From positions 1 to 18,393 of the forward strand of contig DATBIK010000075.1 of NCBI GenBank assembly GCA_036556985.1: a DNA stretch of 18,393 bases. Direction: 5' to 3'. The DNA comes from JAPSGM01 sp036556985 (lineage in GTDB: Bacteria > Chloroflexota > Limnocylindria > QHBO01). Both the position numbers and the translations under genes were made by a program. Shown here piece after piece: positions 7,533 through 14,648 of this stretch. The notes under the pieces were generated by a model. The model was not told the origin of the DNA. It ran no database searches and worked only from the letters and a program-made list of their open reading frames with translations. Position 1 is the first letter of the stretch. Every line of letters starts with the position of its first letter.

Positions 7533-9260
7533 CTACGCCAGCCCCAGCAGGGTCCAGACCCAGACCATGCCGACTGCCAGCAGCAGGATGCCGATCGCGT
7601 CGAGCGCGATGCCGACCCGGAAGATCTGCGCGGGCGTGTACAGGCGTGTCGAGTAGGCCAGCATCGTCGGCGGCGTGCCGATGACGAGGGCGAAGTCGAT
7701 CGACGAGGCGATCGCCACCACGAGCACCATGAGCACCGGGTTCACGCCGGTGATCGCGGCGAGCGGGATGGCCAGCGGGATGAGCATGGCCGCCGCGGCC
7801 GTGTTCGAGGCGACCATGGTCAGGCCCAGCGTCACGCTCGCCACGAGGAGGATGGCCACCGGCGCCGGGATTGCGGCCAGGCCGTCCAGCCGGGTCGCGA
7901 TCCAGTCGCTCGTCCCGGTCGACAGGACGAAGAAGCCGAGCGCCAGCCCGCCACCGAAGGTCAGCAGCGACGCCCACGAGATGCGGCCAAGGTCCTCCGG
8001 CAGGATGCGTCCGAGGAGCGCCAGTGCCACCGCCCCGCCGAGCGCGATGATCCCCGTCTCCAGCCCGTGCCACGTCTCGGTGAGCCACAGCGCGACGACC
8101 CCCAGGAAGACGGCGAGCACCACCAGCTGGTCGCGGGTCGGGCGGCCCGCTTCCTGGACCTCGCGCCGCGCCACCTCCCTGGCCTCGGCGAAGCGATTCG
8201 CCTCGGGCCGCGCCCGCATCCGCCACCACAGGTAGGCGCCCATGATCGGCAGGAAGACGAGGACCATCGGCATGCCGATGGCGAACCATTCGACGAAGCT
8301 GATGTCGCGCCCCACGAAGTCGCGCAGGTACTCGATCGCCAGCGGGTTGGCCGGGGTGCCGATGGCGCTGCCGATACCGCCGACCGTCGCCGCGTAGGCG
8401 ATGCCGAGCACGATGGCGCGCCGGTAGCCGACGCTCGCCAGCGGCTCGGTCACCGCCAGGGCGATTGGCAGCAGGACGGCCGCCGCGGCCGTGTTCGACA
8501 TCCACAGGGAGAGGAAGGCGGAGACCCCGATCATCGCCGCGAAGAGGGTCAGCGGGCTGCGGCCGGCGCGCGCCACGATGTTCACCGCGGCGAGATGGTC
8601 GAGGCCCGTGCGACGCATCGCCTCTGCCATCAGGAAGCCCCCGAAGAACAGCGCGATGATCGGGTGGAAGAACGGCGAGAGCGCATCGTCCGCCGTGCCC
8701 ACCCCGGTCGCCACGATGACGACCGGGATGGCGAGCGAGGTGACGAACAGCGGCACCGCCTCGGTCACCCACAGGACGACGACCGCGCCGAGCAGCGCCA
8801 GCACCGCGGCGGACCCGTCCGGCGGCCGGCGCTGCAGCTCCACCGTGCCGGTGGCGGGATCGCTGCGGATGGTGGGCAGCGCCTCGCGGCGGCCGTCGGG
8901 CAGCACCAGCCGCGCGGTGACGCGTCCCAGGTCGAGGTCCCCGTCGCCGTCGGCGAGGACGAGCCGCGCCCCGATCGGCGCGTCGGTGGGGATGCCCTCG
9001 GCCAGCTCCAGCGTGCCGCGCACGACGCGACCCTCGATCACCAGCTCGATCGGCTCGGTGGCGCCGATCACGACGCTCGCCACGGCATCGGTCGTCCCGC
9101 GGTAGGAGACTTCCAGGCTGCCGGCGCCGGCCGTCCAGGGCTGCGGGGCAAGGAGGTAACCGGCGAGTGCCGCCAGCCCGGCCACCGCGAACGCGACGAT
9201 CCGTCGGCGTCCGCTCGGTATCGTCGACGAAAGGCCTTCGTCGGCCACGAGCTGGTCCAC
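7533..9260 (-). CDS. DASS/SLC13-family anion (dicarboxylate or sulfate) transporter with an extra N-terminal soluble domain
   Basis: A 575-residue membrane protein. Both DASS signature repeats are present: SNTAAAAVLLPIAL (255-268) and SNTAAAAMLIPLAI (485-498), each paired with a substrate/sodium-site loop, GTPAN (301-305) and GTPPT (529-533). The family carries dicarboxylates, citrate or sulfate, usually with Na+. Which one applies here is not readable, though the malic enzyme nearby makes a C4-dicarboxylate reasonable. Unusually, a first hydrophobic helix (about 21-39) is followed by about 110 polar, beta-rich residues (41-149, including SLEVSYRG, IELVIEGRVV, ARLVLADGDGDLDLG) before the conserved core begins near 150. 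By orientation this segment is probably outside the membrane. The GTG at 9260 is the first in-frame start; a G-rich stretch just upstream is a poor Shine-Dalgarno, and GTG 9248 is an alternative. It lies 104 bp downstream of gpsA. Confidence 0.87.
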   Translation of the reverse strand: MDQLVADEGLSSTIPSGRRRIVAFAVAGLAALAGYLLAPQPWTAGAGSLEVSYRGTTDAVASVVIGATEPIELVIEGRVVRGTLELAEGIPTDAPIGARLVLADGDGDLDLGRVTARLVLPDGRREALPTIRSDPATGTVELQRRPPDGSAAVLALLGAVVVLWVTEAVPLFVTSLAIPVVIVATGVGTADDALSPFFHPIIALFFGGFLMAEAMRRTGLDHLAAVNIVARAGRSPLTLFAAMIGVSAFLSLWMSNTAAAAVLLPIALAVTEPLASVGYRRAIVLGIAYAATVGGIGSAIGTPANPLAIEYLRDFVGRDISFVEWFAIGMPMVLVFLPIMGAYLWWRMRARPEANRFAEAREVARREVQEAGRPTRDQLVVLAVFLGVVALWLTETWHGLETGIIALGGAVALALLGRILPEDLGRISWASLLTFGGGLALGFFVLSTGTSDWIATRLDGLAAIPAPVAILLVASVTLGLTMVASNTAAAAMLIPLAIPLAAITGVNPVLMVLVVAIASSIDFALVIGTPPTMLAYSTRLYTPAQIFRVGIALDAIGILLLAVGMVWVWTLLGLA

Positions 9261-9364
9261 GTCTCCCCCACTCTCCCGCGTTCGCGGCGCGGATCGACAG
9301 GGCCGGGCAGCAGGATCGGACGTGCCGAATGGCAGCCCCCGGGTTTGGGGTGGGTGGCGGCTGG

Positions 9365-10375
9365 CTAGGAGGGCAGGCCGGTGAGCTCGCCCTTCGGCTC
9401 GCGTCCCATGAGCGCGGCGACGGCCTCCATCGGGGCGCGGCCCTCGTGCACCACGGCGGCCACCTGCTCGGCGATCGGCAGCTCCACGCCCTGCGCCGAC
9501 GCCAGCGCCAGCGCGCCGCGGACCGTGAACACGCCCTCGGCCACGCCGGACAGCCGTCCTTCTGCCTCGCGCCAGGACAGGCCGCCTGCCATCAGCTCCC
9601 CGGCGTGCCGGTTACGCGACAGCGGGCTCATGCAGGTGGCGATGAGGTCGCCCACGCCGGCCAAGCCGGCGAAGGTGAGCGGGTTCGCGCCGGCCGCCAC
9701 GCCGAGGCGGGTCATCTCGGCGAGGCCGCGTGTGATGATCCCCGCCTTGGCGCTGTCGCCCAGGCCCAGCCCGTCGACCATGCCGGCGGCGAGGGCGATG
9801 ACGTTCTTCAGCGCGCCGCACAGCTCGACACCGACGACGTCCGGGTTGGTGTACACCCGGAACCGATCGCCCGCGAGCAGGGCTGCCATCTCCTCCGCCA
9901 GGGTCGCGTCCTCGGCGGCGACCACGCTGCCGGCCGGCTTGCCGGCCGCGATCTCGCGCGCCAGGTTCGGACCGGAGAGCACCGCCACCCGCGCCCCGGG
10001 GAGCTCCTCGCCGATGACCTCGCTGATCCGCCGCTGGCTGCCCTCCTCGATGCCCTTTACCACGCTGAGGACCGCGGCGTTGCCGTCGAGGATCGGTGCC
10101 AGGCGCCGCATCGTCTCGCGCACGTGCGCCGACGGGACGGCGACCAGATAGAGCCGATACGGCTCGCCGAGGTGCCCGTCCTCGGCCGCGACGCGCACGT
10201 TCGGCGGGAAGGTGATCCCCGGCAGGTAGCGCCGGTTCTCGCGCTGGGCGGCGAGCTGTGCGCTCGCCTCGGTGCTGTGCGCCCAGAGCGTGACCGGGCG
10301 CTGCGCGGCGGCCAGGTGGACGGCGAGGGTCGTCCCCCACGCCCCGGCGCCGATGACCCCGATCTGGTCGGTCAT
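9365..10375 (-). CDS. gpsA: Glycerol-3-phosphate dehydrogenase [NAD(P)+]
   Basis: Reduces dihydroxyacetone phosphate to sn-glycerol 3-phosphate, the backbone for phospholipid synthesis; cytosolic. The 336 residues fit the family. The N-terminal GVIGAGAWGTTLA (6-18) is the GxGxxG dinucleotide loop with the usual Trp. SVVKGIE (104-110), LSGPNLAREIAAGKPAG (133-149), ALKNVIALAAGM (188-199, catalytic Lys190) and GLAGVGDLIATC (237-248) follow in family order. The ATG at 10375 overlaps the stop of the 88-residue gene as ATGA, so translation is probably coupled; GAGG lies 4 nt before the ATG. It is the third gene of the ATPase / small-protein / gpsA cluster. I see no plsY beside it, although plsY-gpsA neighbourhoods are common. 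Confidence 0.96.
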   Translation of the reverse strand: MTDQIGVIGAGAWGTTLAVHLAAAQRPVTLWAHSTEASAQLAAQRENRRYLPGITFPPNVRVAAEDGHLGEPYRLYLVAVPSAHVRETMRRLAPILDGNAAVLSVVKGIEEGSQRRISEVIGEELPGARVAVLSGPNLAREIAAGKPAGSVVAAEDATLAEEMAALLAGDRFRVYTNPDVVGVELCGALKNVIALAAGMVDGLGLGDSAKAGIITRGLAEMTRLGVAAGANPLTFAGLAGVGDLIATCMSPLSRNRHAGELMAGGLSWREAEGRLSGVAEGVFTVRGALALASAQGVELPIAEQVAAVVHEGRAPMEAVAALMGREPKGELTGLPS

Positions 10376-10638
10376 TCGACCTCGATCGTCTCGCGCTCGG
10401 GGGCCGCCGAAGCTCCCTTCTCGTCCAGCTTCGCGATCCAGTGATCGAGGTAGGAGCGCGCCGCCATGAGCTGCTCACGGCCGGCGGCCTTCATGTGCTT
10501 CCGCGTCTCCTCCGGGAAGACGTTGTGCATGAGCGCCCAGAAGGCGGTCTCCACGCTGTCGCGGCGATCGCCGCGGCGCAGCCTCGACTCCAGGTCGGCG
10601 ATGCGCGACTCCAGCTCCCTGTTCCGATCGTCATCCAC
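10372..10638 (-). CDS. Unrecognised 88-residue helical protein coupled to ArsA-like ATPase and gpsA
   Basis: I do not recognise a family. The first 25 or so residues (DDDRNRELESRIADLESRLRR) form a short charged heptad-like helix, probably a coiled coil. A second helical part contains WALMHNVFPEETRKHMKAAG and then REQLMAARSYLDHWIAKLDE; the C-terminus is an acidic, disordered-looking tail. There are no cysteines, signal peptide or membrane segment. The VFPEETRKHMKAAGREQL stretch looks like a conserved core, but that is inference. The start is taken as GTG 10638 because GGAGGA (10651-10646) lies exactly 7 nt upstream; ATG 10653 would give 93 residues but contains that Shine-Dalgarno inside its own codons. 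The gene overlaps the ATPase stop by 8 nt and gpsA by 4 nt, so all three are probably co-translated. A small partner or adaptor of the ATPase is possible; no function can be assigned. Confidence 0.78.
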   Translation of the reverse strand: MDDDRNRELESRIADLESRLRRGDRRDSVETAFWALMHNVFPEETRKHMKAAGREQLMAARSYLDHWIAKLDEKGASAAPERETIEVE

Positions 10639-11833
10639 GGGTCGTTCCTCCATTGCTGCCGGCCGGGGTGGCCGCGAACCGGATCTTCAGGACGTGGTCC
10701 TCGAACCTGGCCCCGCGCGTCGGGGCCTCGAGCAGGGCGCGCGGCAGGACGAGGTTGCGCCGCCAGGTGCCGACGTCGATGACGATCTCGTCGGCGTGGC
10801 GTGAGAGGTGGATCTCCTCCTTCGACGCGAACGGGAGCTCCACCGACATGACGTACTCGCCGTCGCTGCGCACCACCGAGTAGGGCCGGCCGCGGTAGAA
10901 GTGCCGGGTCGGATCGGCCTCGCCGTAGAGGGCCTCGCCGAGCTCCATCAGCATCGGCTGCCCCACCACCTCGCGGTCGAAGAACGGGGCATAGCGCACG
11001 GGGATCGGCGCGAACGTCTCCTCCACCAGTGGACCGTAGCGCTTCTGCGCCTCGTACCAGCCGCGGAAGTAGGTCCAGCCCACGTCATCGGGCAGGATGC
11101 GGTTGGCCACCACCAGGTCGGTCGGATAGTCGTACAGGTGGAAGTAGGTGAAGCTGCGCTGTGCCTCCTTGATGACCACCTGCTCCAGGGTGAGCACCAC
11201 CCGGACCGATGTGCGCTCGGGGTCGGCGAGCAGATCGTGCATGTGCTCGAGCCGTCGGAAGAGGTCCTCCCCGGCGTTGAACACGTCGTCGCCGGGCATG
11301 GGCATGCCCACCACCCGCTGGATGAGCGGCCCGGTGAGCTTCGTGATGCGCCGCCCGATCGGCTCGATCTTCTCCATCCACCACTTCGCCGCCTCGGGCA
11401 GGGAGAGGAGGCGGAGCGTCTCGCCGGTGGGCGCCGCGTCGACCACGATGACGTCGTACTGCCCCGAGTCGTGGTGCTCGGCGATCCACAGCAGGCTGCC
11501 CACCTCGTCCATGCCGGGCAGCACCGTCATCTCCTCGGCGAGGACGTCGTCCAGGCCGCGCCACTTCAGCACGCTGACCGCGTACTCCTGGATGCGGCCC
11601 CAGTACTTGGCGACGTTGTGGAAGACCTCGGACTCCTGCGCCCACAGGTTCGGGGCGATCTCTCGCGGCTCCGGGCCCAGCTCCTCGCCGAACGCGTCGC
11701 CCAGCGAGTGGGCGATGTCTGTGGAGAGCACGATGGTCCGGTAGCCACGTCGCGCGCAGACGAGCGCCGTGGCCGCCGCCACGCTCGTCTTCCCCACGCC
11801 GCCCTTGCCGGTGTAGAGCAGGATTCGGGTCAC
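10631..11833 (-). CDS. ArsA/Get3-like P-loop ATPase with C-terminal HSP20-like domain
   Basis: A 400-residue cytosolic ATPase of the ArsA/GET3 (SIMIBI) family. The deviant Walker A with its signature lysine is TGKGGVGKTS (8-17); switch I is STDIAHSLGD (37-46, with DIAHS instead of the usual DPAHS); switch II is DAAPTGETLR (132-141). Residues about 315-388 form a beta-rich, alpha-crystallin-like segment (YSVVRSDGEYVMSVELPF to FEDHVLKIRF), matching the HSP20-like domain attached to many bacterial ArsA homologues. The only cysteine I find is Cys26, so neither the arsenite-binding cysteines of ArsA nor the CxxC zinc site of Get3 is present. Arsenite export is therefore unlikely; a chaperone or targeting role is inference. 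GTG 11833 is chosen because a CACAAT box lies 6 nt upstream; extension to 11899 is not supported. The gene heads the cluster with the 88-residue protein and gpsA. Confidence 0.88.
   Translation of the reverse strand: MTRILLYTGKGGVGKTSVAAATALVCARRGYRTIVLSTDIAHSLGDAFGEELGPEPREIAPNLWAQESEVFHNVAKYWGRIQEYAVSVLKWRGLDDVLAEEMTVLPGMDEVGSLLWIAEHHDSGQYDVIVVDAAPTGETLRLLSLPEAAKWWMEKIEPIGRRITKLTGPLIQRVVGMPMPGDDVFNAGEDLFRRLEHMHDLLADPERTSVRVVLTLEQVVIKEAQRSFTYFHLYDYPTDLVVANRILPDDVGWTYFRGWYEAQKRYGPLVEETFAPIPVRYAPFFDREVVGQPMLMELGEALYGEADPTRHFYRGRPYSVVRSDGEYVMSVELPFASKEEIHLSRHADEIVIDVGTWRRNLVLPRALLEAPTRGARFEDHVLKIRFAATPAGSNGGTTRG
10646..10651 (-). promoter_or_regulatory. Shine-Dalgarno of the 88-residue gene
   Basis: GGAGGA on the minus strand, 7 nt before GTG 10638, within the 3' end of the ATPase gene. 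It decides the start in favour of GTG 10638. Confidence 0.6.
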
Positions 11834-11839
11834 GCGAGC

Positions 11840-11845
11840 ATTGTG
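11840..11845 (-). promoter_or_regulatory. Leaderless minus-10 box of the ArsA-like ATPase cluster
   Basis: Minus-strand CACAAT (one change from TACAAT) lies 6 nt before GTG 11833. It would drive the ATPase, 88-residue protein and gpsA as one leaderless-start transcript. Confidence 0.45.
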
Positions 11846-11913
11846 CCGCATGGGCCGTGCAGATCGGTCGCAGGATGCTGAGCTGGAGATCGGCGGCACC
11901 CTGTCCGCCTCCC

Positions 11914-11928
11914 ATCGGCCGATATATC
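11914..11928. promoter_or_regulatory. Overlapping palindromes in the ATPase/amidase divergent region
   Basis: ATCGGCCGAT (11914-11923) overlaps GATATATC (11921-11928). An AT-rich dyad is uncommon in this GC-rich DNA, and it sits in the 174-bp gap between divergent genes, 69 bp from one box and 67 bp from the other. A regulator site is possible; nothing identifies the regulator. Confidence 0.3.
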
Positions 11929-11995
11929 ACTGACGAGATGCGCCTCCCCGGCATCAACGGGGACTCCGGTAGAGCCGTGGACTGGCACCGCTCGC

Positions 11996-12001
11996 TACAA
12001 T
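11996..12001 (+). promoter_or_regulatory. Leaderless minus-10 box of the acetamidase/formamidase gene
   Basis: TACAAT, preceded by CGC, is the best match to the TATAAT consensus in the window. It lies 6 nt before GTG 12008. No minus-35 consensus and no Shine-Dalgarno are seen. Confidence 0.6.
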
Positions 12002-12007
12002 TCCGCG

Positions 12008-12949
12008 GTGGGCCTACCCGAGGCGACCATCCACTGCCGGCGCGAGCAGAACCACCTGGCCTGGGACCCGGCCATCCCGCCGATCGCCAGCGTGGACTCC
12101 GGTGAGACGATCGAGTTCGACTGCCTCGACGCCTCGTTCGGCCAGCTGGACGCCGATTCGAGGCACGACTCGTTGGCCACCCTGGACTTCGCCCGGGTCG
12201 ACCAGGTCACGGGCCCGGTCGAGGTCCGTGGCGCCGAACCGGGCGACACGCTGCAGATTGACCTCCTCGAGTTCCAGCCCGCCGACTGGGGCTGGACCGC
12301 CTCCATCCCCGGCTTCGGCCTGCTGGCCGAAGACTTCCCGGACGGGCATTACAAGGTGACGCGCCTCGAGGCCGACACCCGGCACGCCGAATTCTGGCCC
12401 GGTGTGCGGGTCCCGCTCGCGCCGTTCTGCGGCGTGGTGGGCGTGGCGCCACGCAGCGGGCCGCTGTCCACCATCCCGCCCGACGTGCACGGCGGCAACA
12501 TGGACACTCGCCACCTGGTGGCCGGCTCGACGCTCTTCCTCCCCGTCTTCCAGCCCGGGGCGCAGCTATCGCTGGGCGACGGACATGCCACCCAGGGCGA
12601 CGGCGAGGTCTCGGGAACGGCCATCGAGACGCCGATGCGCGCGCTGGTGCGCACCACGGTCCGCAGGGACATCCACCTGACGGCGCCCGAGTTCCTGGCC
12701 GCGCCCGATCCACACGCCGAGCTGCGCAACGGCCGCCGCTACGCCACGGACGGCGTCGGCCCGGACCTCATGGAGGCGGCCAGGGACGCGGTGCGGCGCA
12801 TGATCGAATGGATGGGTCGGGAGCACGGCCTCGAGCCGATGCAGGCGTACCTGCTGTGCAGCGTTGCGGTCGACCTGCGGATCAGCGAGATCGTGGACGT
12901 CCCCAACTTCATCGTCACCGCCCACTGCCCGCTGGGGATCTTCGACTAG
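12008..12949 (+). CDS. Acetamidase/formamidase family protein (FmdA/AmdA)
   Basis: Members hydrolyse short amides such as formamide or acetamide to the acid and ammonia in the cytosol, allowing their use as nitrogen sources. The 313 residues match the shorter bacterial branch. Family-typical segments are present: GPVEVRGAEPGDTLQIDLLE (69-88), PPDVHGGNMDTRHL (157-170), GSTLFLPVFQPGAQLSLGD (173-191) and GDGHATQGDGEVSGTAIE (190-207), which carry the histidines and acids of the metal-containing active site. The C-terminus (CPLGIFD) is short. The true amide substrate is not evident. The GTG start is set by the TACAAT box 6 nt upstream. The gene stands alone on its strand and converges on the APC permease across a strong hairpin. 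Confidence 0.9.
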   Translation: MGLPEATIHCRREQNHLAWDPAIPPIASVDSGETIEFDCLDASFGQLDADSRHDSLATLDFARVDQVTGPVEVRGAEPGDTLQIDLLEFQPADWGWTASIPGFGLLAEDFPDGHYKVTRLEADTRHAEFWPGVRVPLAPFCGVVGVAPRSGPLSTIPPDVHGGNMDTRHLVAGSTLFLPVFQPGAQLSLGDGHATQGDGEVSGTAIETPMRALVRTTVRRDIHLTAPEFLAAPDPHAELRNGRRYATDGVGPDLMEAARDAVRRMIEWMGREHGLEPMQAYLLCSVAVDLRISEIVDVPNFIVTAHCPLGIFD

Positions 12950-12960
12950 CCGGCGCGCAG

Positions 12961-12992
12961 CCGACAGGCCGGCCCGCAGGCCGGCCCATCGG
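12961..12992. terminator. Bidirectional hairpin between amidase and APC permease
   Basis: Inner stem GGCCGGCC (12967-12974) / GGCCGGCC (12979-12986) gives 8 perfect base pairs around a CGCA loop. An outer 4-bp stem CCGA (12961-12964) / TCGG (12989-12992) lies beyond a 2/2-nt internal loop. It sits between the two convergent stops and has no T-tract on either side. Confidence 0.62.
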
Positions 12993-13008
12993 TCCACTGA
13001 AGCCGCGA

Positions 13009-14538
13009 CTACTCGACGCTGTCGGTCGGCGAGGGCGCCTCTCCGCCGTAGACGTCGCCCATGCGCGCGAGCGCTTCGGGATTCGTGGAGCGCAGGTAGA
13101 AGTACAGCCCGACGCCGACGAGCATCCAGACTCCCACGATCGGCGCGGTCCAGCGCAGCGCGTTCTCGTACGCGCCCAGCTCGATGTCCAGGAACGGGAT
13201 GGTGAGCCCGCCGATCACCGCCAGCCCGGCGGGGATCATGGCCAGCACGCCGATGATCGGCACCAGGCCATGCGTGATGACGTTGAAGTCCTCGCGTCGT
13301 CGCTGCCAGAAGTAGCCGATGCAGGCCAGGTTCACGCAGATGTAGATGAACACGAAGATCAACCCCAGCATCGTGCCGAGGAAGACGTAGACGTTCAGCC
13401 CGCCGAAGCTCGCCGCGCCCTCCGGGGTCGGGAACGGGTCGTTGGCCAGGACGATCCCAAGGATCACGGCGACCACGATGGCGCTGATGGCCTGGAAGTG
13501 GACCGCGTTCACCGGGGCGCGGGTCTCGTCATGCACCGCCGCGAACCAGCGCGGCAGGAGCGAGACGCGCCCCATGGCGAAGAGCGTCCGGGTGGCCGCC
13601 GTGGCGCCGGCGTTCGCGTTCGCGATCGAACTGTTCAGGATCGCGAACACGACGAGCAGCCCGCCCACGCCGGGAAGGACCTCTTCGGCCATGAAGCCCC
13701 ACGGATCGCCTTCATTGAAGCTGTAGAACTCCACCATCCGTTCCGGTCCGAAGAACACCGTGGCGGCGTAGTAGTTGAAGACGTAGAACAGGCCGACCAG
13801 GATCGCGGACCAGATCACCGCTCGCGGGATCGTCCGCCGCGGCTCACGGGTCTCCTCGCCGAGGGGTGCGGCAGCCTCGAAGCCGATGAACGCCAGGAGG
13901 CAGAAGATCATGCCCTGGAAGGCAGGCTTCACCCCGTCGTCGCCGGGCACGAAGACGTTCAGGGTGTTCTCGTCCGCGTTCACGATGAGGAGCGCTGAGA
14001 TGAGCAGGAAGATCGCGATCTCCACGACTCCGAGCACGAGTCCCGCGCGGGTCGAGAGCGCGACGCCCCGGTAGGTGAGCCACCACACCAGGAGGCCGCA
14101 GAGGACCGCGAGCCCGATCCAGGCGAACTCGATGTCGATCCCGAGGTACGCAGACAGGAAGATGGCCCCGTAGAACCCGAAGCCGCCAAGAAGCAGCGGC
14201 ATCACGAGCGGCTCGGCGAGCGCGAAGCCCCACGCCACGAGCCAACCAAAGAACGAGCCGAGCCCGTTCCGGACGTACGCGAACATCCCGCCGGCCGATG
14301 GCAGGTGCCTGGCCAGCTGGGCCATCGAGAACGCCGTGAACAGGACGGCGATCATCGCGAACAGCACGGCCAGCGGGGTGATGCCCCCGGCGAAGGACGT
14401 GGCCGCGCCGATGCTCAGCGCGGTGGCCACCGCCGGAGCCATGTGGGTGATCGACTGGAACAGCACCTCGGGCAGCCCGATGGCATCCCGCTCCAGCGAG
14501 GGCGACGCCCCCTCGACCCGTGGGTCGGCCATGGTCAT
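13009..14538 (-). CDS. APC-superfamily amino acid/polyamine permease
   Basis: A 509-residue inner-membrane transporter with about twelve to thirteen hydrophobic helices. The N-terminal GLPEVLFQSITHMAPAVATA region (21-40) with the following AGG corresponds to the unwound helix 1 of APC carriers. SAGGMFAYVRNGLG matches the helix 3 region. CLLAFIGFEAAAPLGEETREPRR with TIPRAV is the conserved segment after helix 6 of amino-acid permeases. A proton- or sodium-coupled uptake role is likely; the substrate is not readable. ATG 14538 is chosen because a purine-rich Shine-Dalgarno ending in GGAGG lies 8 nt upstream; ATG 14532 is two codons downstream. Unlike several neighbours it has an ordinary leader of about 60 nt. 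It lies downstream of der on the same strand, 110 bp away. Confidence 0.9.
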   Translation of the reverse strand: MTMADPRVEGASPSLERDAIGLPEVLFQSITHMAPAVATALSIGAATSFAGGITPLAVLFAMIAVLFTAFSMAQLARHLPSAGGMFAYVRNGLGSFFGWLVAWGFALAEPLVMPLLLGGFGFYGAIFLSAYLGIDIEFAWIGLAVLCGLLVWWLTYRGVALSTRAGLVLGVVEIAIFLLISALLIVNADENTLNVFVPGDDGVKPAFQGMIFCLLAFIGFEAAAPLGEETREPRRTIPRAVIWSAILVGLFYVFNYYAATVFFGPERMVEFYSFNEGDPWGFMAEEVLPGVGGLLVVFAILNSSIANANAGATAATRTLFAMGRVSLLPRWFAAVHDETRAPVNAVHFQAISAIVVAVILGIVLANDPFPTPEGAASFGGLNVYVFLGTMLGLIFVFIYICVNLACIGYFWQRRREDFNVITHGLVPIIGVLAMIPAGLAVIGGLTIPFLDIELGAYENALRWTAPIVGVWMLVGVGLYFYLRSTNPEALARMGDVYGGEAPSPTDSVE

Positions 14539-14546
14539 AGCCAGGC

Positions 14547-14559
14547 CCTCCTCCTCCTC
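14547..14559 (-). promoter_or_regulatory. Shine-Dalgarno of the APC permease
   Basis: Minus-strand GAGGAGGAGGAGG, 8 nt before ATG 14538: four overlapping AGG repeats and the strongest ribosome-binding site in the window. Confidence 0.6.
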
Positions 14560-14607
14560 GACGCCGGGATCCGGGTCGACACGATTGCCCGGGCCGTGTC
14601 GGGCGGG

Positions 14608-14613
14608 ATTCTA
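14608..14613 (-). promoter_or_regulatory. Putative minus-10 box of the APC permease
   Basis: Minus-strand TAGAAT (one change from TATAAT), with a weak minus-35 candidate TTCCCA 17 nt upstream, gives a leader of roughly 60 nt. It lies in the 110-bp gap after der, so the permease can be transcribed independently. Confidence 0.45.
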
Positions 14614-14648
14614 TGCCTCGCCGTCAACCATGGGAAGGGGCTGGACCG

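Noticed and set aside
3760..7656. 1298-codon open frame on the plus strand
   Set aside because: It is the antisense shadow of the acyl-CoA synthetase/GNAT gene plus the malic-enzyme end; the translation is low-complexity Arg/Gly/His/Asp-rich with no domain.
9261..9364. Terminator or promoter between gpsA and the DASS transporter
   Set aside because: Only weak stems (CCCC/GGGG; CCGC/GCGG around GTTC) and a poorly spaced GAGAGT are seen, not enough to call.
7431..9368. 645-codon plus-strand open frame
   Set aside because: Antisense to the DASS transporter; compositionally biased (His, Arg, Asp, Gly) and without motifs.
10631..11833. Arsenite-pump ATPase (arsA) with arsenic-resistance function
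   Set aside because: The metalloid-binding cysteines are absent and no arsB, arsR or arsD is nearby; only family-level similarity is supported.
9167..11881. Plus-strand open frames of 425 and 357 codons
   Set aside because: Shadows of gpsA and the ArsA-like ATPase; no recognisable protein features.
12808..13998. 396-codon plus-strand open frame
   Set aside because: Out-of-frame with the amidase and antisense to the APC permease; biased composition and no start signal.
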